From Tubulanus polymorphus (taxonomy: Eukaryota; Nemertea; Palaeonemertea; Tubulaniformes; Tubulanidae), in NCBI RefSeq assembly GCF_964204645.1, contig NC_134028.1:7853001-7917000 (forward strand): a DNA stretch of 64,000 nucleotides, written 5' to 3'. The notes beneath the pieces are model-generated. The model had not been told where the DNA came from. It saw only the letters and a list, made by a program, of their open reading frames with translations, and made no database searches. Below, in pieces: positions 1 to 10,931 of this stretch. Made by a program: the position numbers and the translations under genes. Within the stretch, counting starts at the first letter, position 1. Each line of letters begins with the position of its first letter.

Positions 1-1310
1 CGTTGCTTTAGTTATATTTTCCACTCATTTATCGTCACTCACTCTTCTTATATTCTATACCATACTATTGTTTTAGATAATTACCCCCTAGTTTGCTTTT
101 ACTTAAATTTGTTTAGTCAGTAACATTTCTACGTTGTAATACCGCTAGTTCGCTTCACTCTTAATCACTTAATTTGTTTCTTTGTTTTTGGCATATATAG
201 AAACATGTATACTTCTCGATTTTTTGGCATGAATAAATATCTTTTTGATAACTCATTTTGCCTGACGATGACTATAATAGTACGATAACCACACTCAAAC
301 GTGGAGAACGGATAATAAGATGAAAACCAACTATGTACAAATGAAAAGAATCTTAAAATCGAGAATTTATTTATTCAAAAAAAATAGAAAAAAAATTCTC
401 GATTTTAAAATTCTTTTCATTTGTACATAGTGGGTTTTTATCTTATTGTCGAATCAACTTTTCGGACTTCATCTTTCTCGTCTTATTAGTGAGGGATTCT
501 CTACACAGTGTATAAAAACGATAGCTTGCACCTTGTTTCTGATATCCCAAGTCAAGACGTCAACTGACTTTTTAATCATGGACCCTAGTCCGTGGTTTAT
601 TAACTAAATCTTTTCATTCTGACTTAATCATACACACATCATCTGTGATTGATCGCTTGTTATATCTTGGAGTAAAACTCCAAGGTTATATGCAACGAAA
701 ACTTTCTTTCCTGGGTATCACGCGGATGGCGGATGAGCAACTAAACTAATTATCTGAGACCTAACTCTCTTTGAGATGATCGAACAATCACGCGTGTTAA
801 TGTGTCTAATTTAGATACTATTAATTAATAAGCCGTGATTAATTATCTCATTTTCAAAGTCGACCTAGTTTTTATTGAGGGATTAGCCTTCATCCCCTCA
901 TTGTTCCCGCCGAGTTCAAGTTATGCATTGTTCTTGAACAAACAAACGCTGGACTCTGGCCAGCCTATGCATGCATGTGTTTCGCGGACATCAATGCGTC
1001 AGTGTTGGACATGTCTATAGTGTTATAAACCATATGTATTAGTCGATCCAACCTCGCCTGGAGACTTACACCCATTTCAACGTTCGAATGCGATTTCTCT
1101 ACTTTATATAATGAGAAATATGGAAAATTATTTTATTAGAAATATAGATAACATATCTAATCCTGGATTTACATTCGTTATCGTAGTAGAAGAAGGGAAT
1201 GATAATTGTTGAAATGGTAAGATTTCTGCGGTTTTCAAGTTCAATATCTACATCTCGTCGTGGAGATTTTATGAATTTTGTCTGAAAAAATCGTTGTTGA
1301 CCTATTTCAG
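1..1310. other. AT-rich sequence 5' of the first visible exon
   Basis: No coding exon could be supported here. The stretch ends in a good acceptor (tttcag at 1305-1310) for the first exon of the kinase-like gene, so at least part of it is an intron of that gene. It holds a 55-bp-arm inverted repeat at 314-447 and a small hairpin around 664-688. The first exon and promoter of the downstream gene may lie here or left of the window. Confidence 0.5.
314..447. repeat. Hairpin element with 55-bp inverted arms
   Basis: Bases 314-368 and 393-447 are inverted copies of each other with only a few mismatches, separated by a 24-base A-rich spacer. Transcribed RNA would form a long stem-loop. The shape fits a short foldback or MITE-type element; no target duplication was identified. 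Confidence 0.8.
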
Positions 1311-4300
1311 GCCGATGAGGAAAATTCACCGGTCTCCGCTGACGCGAATAAAACCAACAGAAACAGAAGTAGACGTCGACGCTCTAGAAGGAGAAATTTG
1401 AGCAGTAAGTTGTTTCCCTTGGATTTTGCTATACGCAAACACTTCGATACATATATTGTCATGTATACCTGTAATGTAAATAGCATGGACAGATAAAGCG
1501 ATATGTGTCATCAAGGTTATTGTTGAATATTTCAACTAAAGACCAGGAGGAGTTAGTGCAGATAACAGATCCAGGGCTTCAGTGTACTCTCAATAGCTCT
1601 ATACTCGGCCCACGGGGTGTTTATTTTTCATATAAAAAGCACTGGGTATAATTTGAGAACCAATTGTCTCTAATCTTGGTATTAGAATATAAAATACACA
1701 TGGCTTAGATTTGTGATTTTGTTTGATGTAGTATGTACTTTGCTTATATTTCAAATATAGATTATATGTATAATAACGGTTTTAGATTATGATATCACGT
1801 AGACAAGTCGTGGCATAGTCCTTAGTAATTAGCGTTATGCTCTTCTCAACAATTCGTGCACACTTTGTAGCAGTGTCATTAATGGCAGCTGCTTTTTCTA
1901 CAAGTAAACACATGTACTCTCAGTCCAGATTATACGTACACACAGCTTTATTGTGAATTCGCAGCTTGTGGTCTGGTCACACGTTTGAATATTCTAGTGT
2001 GACGAAAGCTTCTGTCATTTTATACATGTTATCATGTTACTCCACTCACTTAATGGCTCAATTTATACCTTCACCCGTTAATTGATAAACCGGGACTATT
2101 ACGTATTTCTGAAGCGTTGTAGGCGCTCAAAATTGCCGACTGCGTTCTCGGACACGGCTTACGTAGTCACTTCATACATGGACGTATAAACTAGTTAATA
2201 CGTCCATGCTTCATGTAATGAATCTTCAGTAGTTAATTGTACTTGCCCCGCATTTTATTTTGTATTGGTAAAGAAAGTAGCACAGTTAGTAGTAAGAATA
2301 GAAGCTTTGTATATTTAGAAATACGTTTCCGAATTTTCGGTCTTTTTCTAGCAAATGGCTTTACTTCCATGTTCATAATTACAAAGGAACGCATTTGTAA
2401 TGAATGGGAAAAATCTCGATATCTGAGTAGTATCAACATGGTTAGATTTGTTAATTTGTCATTTTTACGATTCTTCAGAAAATTCTAAAAGTAAACCGAT
2501 CTTGGAAGTCGGTGAAGTTGTTAACGACATTAAATCTCCCGCCGAGAGAACGACGGATGACATCAAGAAGCCGGTTCTTTCCGACCTCACCGAGAATGAT
2601 GCAAACGATAAAATAAACTCGGTAAGTTTTTGACTAAATTGGACGCGTAATAGACTGACTGAAATATAGGCCTTTACAGAGTCCCTACGATTCCTTGAAG
2701 ACTCCTTCTAAACCAAAAATATTTTTCAAGGTCCTTGAATATCCTTGAATTTCAGCAAAATGCCCAAAAGTCATTGAAAACCCCTTTGAATTTTGAGAAA
2801 TTGGCAATTAGAATTTTTTTTAGGTTTTAGGCCTAGTTATCATACACAAGAGTCCACCGAATTAAATTGTTTACTAAGATAAACAGTACCGATTTAGGAG
2901 GAGTCGACAGTAATTGGGATATGAAAGTGATACTTACACTCCTCTAAATTTGAAATTTTCTCCTTGAAAATTCCTTTAATTCTCGAATGATTGAGGGACC
3001 CTGCTATATTAAAGTTCGCTTACGGAACTGTGTTAAAGCATAGTTCCCTAGTAATCTTTATGATATTGCCCACATGCTAGCAAGTGGAGACATTCGTCAG
3101 AAATATCAAAATTGTGATATTATTTCATAGAATCGATGCATATTTCAATTTGCATTGGCCTAATTTTCTGCTCTTAATATATAAATGTATTAAAATTACA
3201 TGTTGAAGTTCGAGAACTATATGTTGAATCTTGGAGTAATTATCTAAATTACTCCAAGGTTGAATGGGCTGAAATGTTGGTGCATATAAACTTTAATCCT
3301 ACTGGGCACAGAGAGTGCCGGTATATACCGCTAGTACATGTTTATATATATCTCTCTTCGGTCAAGGTGAAATAAACCGCTACGGTTTAGATAATTCACC
3401 TGCAGATGAACTGACGCGACTTTGTGTCCTATAATTGGTCCCTTTTTCGTGTCTTCTCTCCTTGTGCTGTGTTCTAACGAGAAAGAAAGAACATTGAACA
3501 AAAGTCTAAGCAATTGGTCGGATGAACGTTGTTTCCTGACTTGGATAGAAATGTTTTTGATTAGTTAACGTGTCTGAAACTGATAATGATGTTTTCAAAT
3601 AAAAGTGAAATAGTATTATTCTACATTGTACAGCCGCCGAGCAACATGAAGTCTATGATTATGATCTTAACGAAAACTGTAGAAAACGGAGTAAACGCTT
3701 CAGTCGCGCAGGCATCCCAACATATCTACGCCAAGGTAAGCATGAACCTAATTTGGACATGCATTTCGGGTGCATGCCCGTGCCGAGGAGTGGTTCGGGG
3801 GTAGCGAACGAACCCCCTAAAGTTCAAAGTGCCCTTCAACAAGTCAAGACAGTGTCAAAAAATTTGGGTCACGATTTTTCGAAATTGGATACAATTTTCA
3901 TGCATTTGGAAAATTAAAAATCAATCCATTGTCAAATGATTTAGGTACCCGTGCATTTCATATAAGCCATAAGAAAGTGACAAAGTGCCCTTTTTCTTGA
4001 AATAGAACTGCCCCTCCAATAAGTTCGGCACCGGCCTGGGGTGTTTTTTTCTTTTTTCATCGTTCTACCAGCGGTTCTATGTTTAAAATAATCAATATTT
4101 TCTGCCAAAAATACATTTTTGATTCAGTCTTTAGACTGATAACCGCTTTGAATTCAGATTTCACATTTCGGGTTCGTAACCCCACTTTTAACGCTTAACC
4201 ATTTGTCTCGGTCATAAAATACCCGACCATTTCGTGTAGTAATGGATCTAGTGTCCCTTAGTTAACAGTCGTTTTTCTGATGACGAAAGCGAGGACATTT

Positions 4301-7300
4301 TAAAAGCCCCAGGTCACATTGAAAATACAAAGATTCACGCGTCACATATATAATTTTTTTCTATAGAGGTGACCTATTCGCCAGTGTTTAAATTCCAGCG
4401 TTAGAAGCCACGTTTTTATCATACAAACCTGCGGACTCAATCTTCATCTTTATTCATAGAATAACTATACTCATTCAGCGAATACTCGAATTACAATTTT
4501 CATAAAACTTGACATATTTCCTCATGAGGATTGGCCATCCCCGAACCAATGTGTATAACTATAAAACTCTATGGTTTTAGGTTGGAGTTGATGATAATTT
4601 ACCGAACGATAAAGAGTCGATTCATCAAAATGGATTTGGAATTACATCGCAAACATCACCTCAGTCTATCAAGGTACGTCAGCAAATTCATTCGTTTTAT
4701 CATCGGCGAGATAAGAAGTATTAATTACGGACTTGATCGGAAGTGCGGGGTTATTGGGTTTGTAAAACGAGTGATTCGAACGGAGCTATAGCTCGGTTAC
4801 AGATACGGATCTCGGTTACGGATCTTCAACCCAGAGGGATGGGAGAGAAACCTTTCTGATGAAACAGCTAGCTCACTGGGTAGTACTCCTAACTTAAGCG
4901 GTGGGGGGGGGGCTGGGGGTATCCCCCTTTACTCGTCGCAAGTTTGAGGTCATACTCGCAGACGAACAGTGTGCAGATGTCTATTTTTGAAATGCTTCGA
5001 ATTTTTTTTAAATATTTTTTCATTTTTTGGTTTTTAATATTTTCATTTCAGACGATTGCAAATGCTGGCGTTAAAACAACGGTGATAACAACTGAGTCAA
5101 CGGCGATTAATGGAAATATACCATCAATAGCCGACAAGGTAAGACATACTGTAAGGAATTCGATTATTTTCTATCTGAGTCAAGTTTTGTTAAGTTGCTT
5201 AGGTTTGTATGGTGGATGATTCGGGACATGTCAATATTTTCTGTTCATCCCCCACGAAGATGCACAAATAATTTTATCGCGCAAAAACAAACATTCGTTT
5301 TTGCGCCCGCTCAAAAACATATATTCCTTTTTGCGCGTTTTCACGGAAGATAAATAAAAATATTGACATGTCCCGAATCAGCCACAGGTTTGTAAAGAAA
5401 TATTAGATCTATAGTGTAATCACATCATTCCAGACACTGAAGTTTAGTTTGTTCATAGTCGTTAGTAGATTTTTGGTCAATCCGAACCACATGAAACATC
5501 GAATTGTGAAACTACAACAATTTTGAATTCTATGTTTTCATTCCAGCAAACTACGCCTGACGATAAGGTACCCGATCCGGATCAGCCTTCTGTTGCGAAC
5601 AACAATATGACTGTAGATACTCCCGTATTCAAGTACAAGGACACATCGGAACTGTCAGCCTCGGAAAAGGTCATTATAAGATGATTTATAGGGTTCTGAC
5701 GGCTTAAATCCTTGATCGAAATGCCTAAAACTCCTTTTAAAACTCTTTCAATTTTGAGAAATAGGCCATTAGGAATTTTTTTCTAGATTGTAGATGTACA
5801 ATGGACTAACCCCTTAAACAAAACAGTTGCGACCTAAATTTTCTTTTTACCAAATTCGACAGTTACCGAATTAGGAACCCAGTTTAAAGGATAAAAATTT
5901 GTTCAGGAATTAACGATTTACCAAAATAAACAGTACCGATTTAGGAGGAGTCTACAGTAATTGGGTTATGAAAGTGATGCAGAACTTCATCAAGGAAATT
6001 TGAAATTTAAACTCCATATATCCAGGAATGGCTGACCTGTAGGGACCCTGATATTGATCATCTTTATTTGCCAAAAAAATACATTTTGTTATTTGATGGA
6101 ACAGGTGACGATAAATGACTCGTCAAATTCGCCAGAATCGACGGAGTTACTCGAGGATAAGCCGCTCGTTTCTGAACAAAAACCGACACTTTCCCTGGAG
6201 GTTTCTGATGCTAAGTCCGATGAATCGACCACCAACAAACCAGCGGAAGATATCTGCTCGATTCCACTTCTATGTGCGACATCCCCTGCAATACTCGATA
6301 GTTCCCTCCCAGACGATGAGACAACGCTTCAATCAACTTCCTCAAATACTGCTGGCGAGGTAATATCAACTCATCCACCATTCATTGATCTGATCTGATC
6401 ATTTTGCGCATTTACGTGCTTTTATTAACTTAATTGTTTAAGCCTTGATACGTAATTAATCCAGTGGTAATGGGAACAACCCTCTATGTATTTAGTTAAC
6501 CTTCGCCATTCTAAGACTTTCGTGAACTTCACATTATAAATATGTCTCCCATGTTTGCTTTACACAGATAACGGAATCATCGAATACAACAGCAGCTCAA
6601 CAGTTACCACCAAGTCTTATAAAAGAGTTACAAACTACAATTGAATCTAGAAATACAAAACTCCCGCTGAATTCATCAACGACATCAACAACGACAATAG
6701 AGAAAGTAAGAACAGTCTCCTGATTGATACTCGTTTGAATTGTATTTTGTATTGAATTTTATTTGTAAGGTTAATTTGTTATTTTTCAGTTGCCACCTGA
6801 TCAAGAAGTGGAAAGTAAGCAGCCTTCGGTGGTGAGCTACGATCTACAGATGAAAACGCCGATTGGACGGATTAAGGAACAAGCGAAAAAACGAACTTCA
6901 ACCGTTCGAGTTTCGTGTCTGGTAGGTGACGAAAAGCCGCCATCTATCGTCGTACCGCAAGGCGTATACTCGACGCTTTTAGATTATACTCTAATCAAAA
7001 AACTTACTCATGCCGCGAAACAATGTTGGACAACAAAATCGCTGGTCGACTGCGTGAACTGGGACGATCTATTCCTGAAGGACGCGTACAGACGCGTGCG
7101 TTTGTTTAAAAGCGAACGCGGTAGTTATTCGAAAATGGGACCTCGACATTCGTCTTGCGTGTATCGTGCCGTGTGCGACGGCGATCCGATTGTGCTGAAA
7201 TACTTCAAGAAAAACGACACGAAACTGCGCGATATTCTCGAAGAAGCCGTCTTGCTACTGTATTTACAATCTACTCCCACTGTGCCGCGAATGTTAGGCT

Positions 7301-7908
7301 TGGTGCCGCTTCAGCCAGACGACCGCGAGGACGGTTACTGCGAATGGGCTCTAGCTATGAAAGACGCCGGCGTGCCGTTAAGACTGGTAATAGCTCAGGA
7401 AATAACCAGACGCCGACAAAACCAAGCGACGAAATACTCTCTATCGAACTGGGTAGAGTGTATGTATCGAGTGTGCGTTTTGGTGGACTTCGTCCACAGG
7501 AAAAAAGGCGTCGTCATGAACAATGTAAACGTCGATAATATGGTCGTCAAAGACATCGAGGGGAAACTGATCCCGATTCTCGTCGATACGGGTAACGCGT
7601 TTCCCGAGGGCGAACGCGAGTACGCCTACAAACCGCGCACGGCAGACGATGCGAAGAAATTCGGCACCGATAATCCAGAAGTAGCGCCCGAGATATTCAT
7701 GGGCGGTAGGGCGGATTGTCGCAGCGATAACTATTCGATCGGCGAAATGTTGCGCAAAATGAAAGTCTATTTCGAAATGGATTTCGACTGTATCGATAGG
7801 TTGATAGCCGGGTGCTGCGACGCGAAACCCAAACGACGACTGTCAACGCTGTCGATAGCGAACACGTTACAGGAATTAGCCATAGTGCTTAGCGATTCCG
7901 GACACTGA
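1311..7908 (+). CDS. Kinase-fold protein lacking the catalytic Asp, with long disordered N-terminal region (5' end not identified)
   Basis: Nine exons join in one frame: 1311-1404, 2479-2621, 3634-3735, 4581-4673, 5052-5138, 5547-5669, 6105-6359, 6568-6705, 6790-7908; 717 residues visible, stop TGA at 7906. The first exon encodes an Arg-rich run (SRRRRSRRR) that could be a nuclear signal. Exons 3-8 encode low-complexity Thr/Ser/Pro/Glu sequence and all are phase 0-0. The last exon encodes a protein kinase fold: IVLKYF with the ATP-binding Lys (residue 137 of that exon), an EE pair in helix C, NPEVAPEIF in the APE position and RSDNYSIGEM with the helix F Asp. The catalytic loop reads MNNVNVDN where HRDxxxxN is expected, and DFG reads DTG. 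The proton-acceptor Asp is therefore replaced, which suggests a pseudokinase (inference). The upstream exon and start codon were not found. Family name unknown to me. Confidence 0.75.
2677..3003. mobile_element. Dispersed repeat, copy 1 (hAT-like ends)
   Basis: This intron segment begins CAGAGTCCCTAC and ends with the inverse of CAGGGTCCCTC. It shares long blocks with 5689-6050, such as AAACAGTACCGATTTAGGAG, and a block resembling 26990-27050. The ends look like those of non-autonomous hAT elements; no clean 8-bp duplication survives. Confidence 0.6.
3774..4037. mobile_element. Possible short DNA element with GC-rich ends
   Basis: Within an intron of the kinase-like gene, GCCCGTGCCGAGGAG at the left is partly matched by the inverse of the right end (GGCCGGTGCCGAAC). 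The interior is AT-rich non-coding. The match is short and no target duplication was found, so this is tentative. Confidence 0.3.
5210..5385. mobile_element. MITE with 29-bp terminal inverted repeats and a 9-bp flanking duplication
   Basis: Bases 5212-5240 and 5357-5385 are inverted repeats, 28 of 29 matching (GTGGMTGATTCGGGACATG and on). Immediately outside, AGGTTTGTA occurs at 5201-5209 and again at 5386-5394, as expected of a target-site duplication. The interior is non-coding and contains a smaller inverted repeat around TTTTTGCG. It sits in the intron between exons 5 and 6 of the kinase-like gene. Confidence 0.85.
5689..6050. mobile_element. Dispersed repeat, copy 2
   Basis: Second copy of the family at 2677-3003, in another intron of the same gene. 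It keeps the AAACAGTACCGATTTAGGAG block and ends with GTAGGGACCCTG, the inverse of the expected CAGGGTCCCTAC terminus. Confidence 0.6.
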
Positions 7909-9552
7909 ATTAAAAACATATTTATACATGTATGTATACCCAATTGTGATAAATGGTGCTAGTCTGTCTTCATCATCATGTTTGAAACGATATTTGTTTT
8001 TAGATTCGATATATGTATACTGCAAATGAATATTAGTTCTAACGTCTTGGGTATTTTATATATAAAATTTTTAATTAATCAATCAATAGCGTAACAAAAT
8101 AATTTCATTGAAAAATGGTCGAAACTGCGTTGTTTATCTTTTACGGGATTCGAACCTGATAGAATCGTACCATTACGCGCAGGACCGCTACACACCGGGT
8201 GTATCGTTATAAGTTTTGTTCTCTAACTGTGTAGACATCTTTGGCAACGGCTGATTCTAGCGATATGCTTTTGAGATTCCCGATCTGTATACATCAGGTT
8301 CAAATCACTGCAGGCGTTTCTTCGTGCATATAATTCATGCCTGAATTTGCATTTATTGTAACAAACGATCTAACTGCAATGTTTTATGGAATGCCTTATT
8401 TATATATAAGTGTAAATTGTTATAAATTGCTGTAATTTTCTGTAATGACTGGTATAGATATAAATCTCAGTATTCAGGCTTTTTGAGCAAACGCAAAGAT
8501 GATGATTTAACAATTTATTCTGGAATAAATCATCAACTGTAGGTTTGCTCATACATGTTTCGATAGTTACGTACTAATCTTTATTCACTGTAGGCTAATG
8601 GACTCAGTGATTAAAAACATGTTTTGAAGTGGATACCGTGGTTATATCTTGATTGATGCGTATTGTTTCGTCTTTTTATGGGTTTTTTTAGAAATGTTTG
8701 GCTACGTTGAGAATGTACATATAGATTTGTTAAAACTTAAAGTTACTACACTGATCATAACTGCTTTAAAATTTCGATGTATATCTTGTCAAAATACATT
8801 GCTGATCTTAATATGTATATTCTTTTCTCAATTCAAAATATATTGTTAATTTGTACATGTATATAAAATTTCCGATTGATCTGAAAATATTTTGTTTTAT
8901 ATGCTAAAATATATACGTGTAAATATTGTAATTAATTAAAAGTTCTAGTCAAAAAGAAATATCTGTTTATATTTCAAAATATAATCAAGTAAATCGACAC
9001 GCTCTGTGGTGGGTTTTTTTTTCATTGATCGTTGTATTTGAATAGACTTAACGACGAGAGGGTTCTCCTCTATACTAGTGCCCCAGGGACGCCATGCACA
9101 TTAGGAAAGTAGTACTGAACTGTTTGACAATCTGACGTCGATTTTATCAATCCCTCCCCCTTCGTCAATGTATACAGAAACCAATGATGTTGCAACTGTT
9201 GCACAATCACTGAATGTGCATGGGCAACAACGTCGATGTGGTAACAAGATATTCACATACATATAAAACCTCGTGGAGTGGGGACCGGCAAAATTGTTTC
9301 GAGTTACGCAATGGGAAAGTATAGTAGGAAGTCAGAAAATACCGCTTTTGTCAGAGTTAAAGGTCTATATCCCGAGCGTCTGTACCTTGTGAATATACGG
9401 AAACCAATAATGCCGTTGAAACGGGCTGAAAAACGAATTCCCTTTTTGTGTGGAACTGACGCCGTGCAGGCTTTCTAACAAGTTACAGGACGCGACAATG
9501 ATGCGGGATTTCTCAAATCAGCTTCTCGCATACATAGAAAACGAAATAATTA
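7909..9552. other. 3' UTR of the kinase-like gene and spacer
   Basis: A canonical AATAAA at 8524-8529 could end the kinase-like transcript. Around 8141-8205 lies a tRNA-like segment (listed separately). The 66-codon open frame at 9278-9478 has no recognisable domain. Nothing else was seen. Confidence 0.5.
8141..8205 (-). repeat. tRNA-like / SINE head (minus strand)
   Basis: On the minus strand, GGTTCGAATCCC (complement of 8145-8156) is a perfect pol III B box, and about 30 bases earlier TGTGTAGCGGTCC resembles an A box. No complete cloverleaf with a paired acceptor stem could be drawn. A tRNA-derived SINE head or decayed tRNA is more likely than a working tRNA. Confidence 0.45.
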
Positions 9553-9852
9553 ACGCGGTCCTAAATGATTCGGTGCTTTTATTCAAACTAGCAAGATATA
9601 TGAAACAATGATGGTTAATATAATATAGTATAGATCCTACATTTTAGATTTCAACTGATTCACATGCTGACTTATCACATATAATATATATTGCCAACCA
9701 ATGATATAACTTCGTATAAATATTGCCTATGAATACATATATTTATATAACGTGATTTGTTTAACGCTACGAAAAAAAACGTGGTAATATAAATTGACTT
9801 TCCGAATACGAATTCTCTGTTTGGAATTTGCTTTTTTCGGGCATTATGTATA
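9553..9852 (-). other. GST 3' UTR with polyadenylation signal
   Basis: Minus-strand AATAAA (complement of 9578-9583) lies about 270 bases after the GST stop and is the likely polyadenylation signal. No other feature was seen. Confidence 0.5.
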
Positions 9853-10911
9853 TTAATGATGCGCCACAACTCCTTTGCGGGATTTCATGTACTGTTTGAA
9901 CGAATCCAAGCCGCTGTTGCACTCTTCGAAATACGGCAACTTTTTCATCGTATTCAACCAACGCGAAACGTTCTTCCAGCCGGAAATATCGTAGTCGATG
10001 AGGGTAGAAAACATAACCGACGCGGCGATGCTCAGATCGGCTACAGTCATATGATCGCCAGTAACGTATTTCTTCCCTTCGAGATACCCGTCCAACAGGT
10101 CGTACGATTGCTTCATTGCTTTCTCTTTCTCCGGGTCCAACTCTTTGCCTTCCAACATTTTCGGGTACTGGAATAAAAAGAAAACCTGTCTGATTTGTCT
10201 GTAACCCCTAGTAACCAGTGGTGGCTTTTGCCACCGAGGCATGAAAAGGTGTGGACAAGAGAGTTCATGAACTCGATCTATACATACTATATACTGTCCT
10301 GTCTTTCCGTACATTTTGTCCATGTCGAAAAACAAGAATCTATTAATTTGGTAGATTTTTTCGGGATTGTCTTTCGGATAGAAGTTGCTATTCTTACTGT
10401 ATTTTTCAGCCAAATACAACATTATTGCTCGACTGCAAAATTCAATCGATGAACAATTTTTAGATTTCGTAATAAACAGCGCCGATGCAGTTAATATTCA
10501 ATGTTCATTTGCATATTCATATTGAATTTAGGCACGCTGTAAAATGGATAGCTTTTGTATCTTTTGATTATTTACCAATCGGGCTGCAGCAACACGCCTC
10601 AAGGTTTTGGCCCTTAACGTACCTTTCCCACATAATGAAGCCATTGTCATCAACGGTTGGGATGCAATGCTGAGGATTCATCTGTGTGTACAAAAGGGAA
10701 AAATTATTCAAATTTTCATTACAACATACGTATTACCAAAAATACATACGAATGTCTGTTTTCATACCTTGAGAAATTCCGGGGTCATGTGTTCATTTTT
10801 CATCAGATCAGTATACTTCAAGTTGAATTCCAATCCCAGTTCTTTCAATACCATCCAGACTCCCCGACACGGGGAGCTGACGTGCATCATGTAAAAATTA
10901 ATTGGTGCCAT
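9853..10911 (-). CDS. Glutathione S-transferase, Delta/Epsilon-like
   Basis: Four exons on the minus strand, 10911-10768, 10681-10623, 10432-10288 and 10167-9853, join with GT/AG sites into 220 aa, the normal cytosolic GST length. The N-terminal thioredoxin-like domain carries SSPCRGVW near residue 12, where the catalytic Ser of Delta, Epsilon and Theta enzymes sits. Next come NPQHCIPTVDDNG with the cis-Pro and WESRAIMLYL, the glutathione-binding Glu-Ser pair. The C-terminal helical domain includes TGDHMTVADLSIAAS, the conserved N-capping motif of helix 6. Expected activity is conjugation of glutathione to electrophiles in the cytosol. An acceptor-like site 21 bases upstream of the ATG (on the minus strand) suggests a separate non-coding first exon. 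Class assignment is by motif only. Confidence 0.93.
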
Positions 10912-10931
10912 TTCTACCGCGAAAGAGACAA

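Noticed and set aside
9278-9478. 66-codon plus-strand frame between the kinase-like gene and GST
   Set aside because: No domain, no splice context and no supporting motif.
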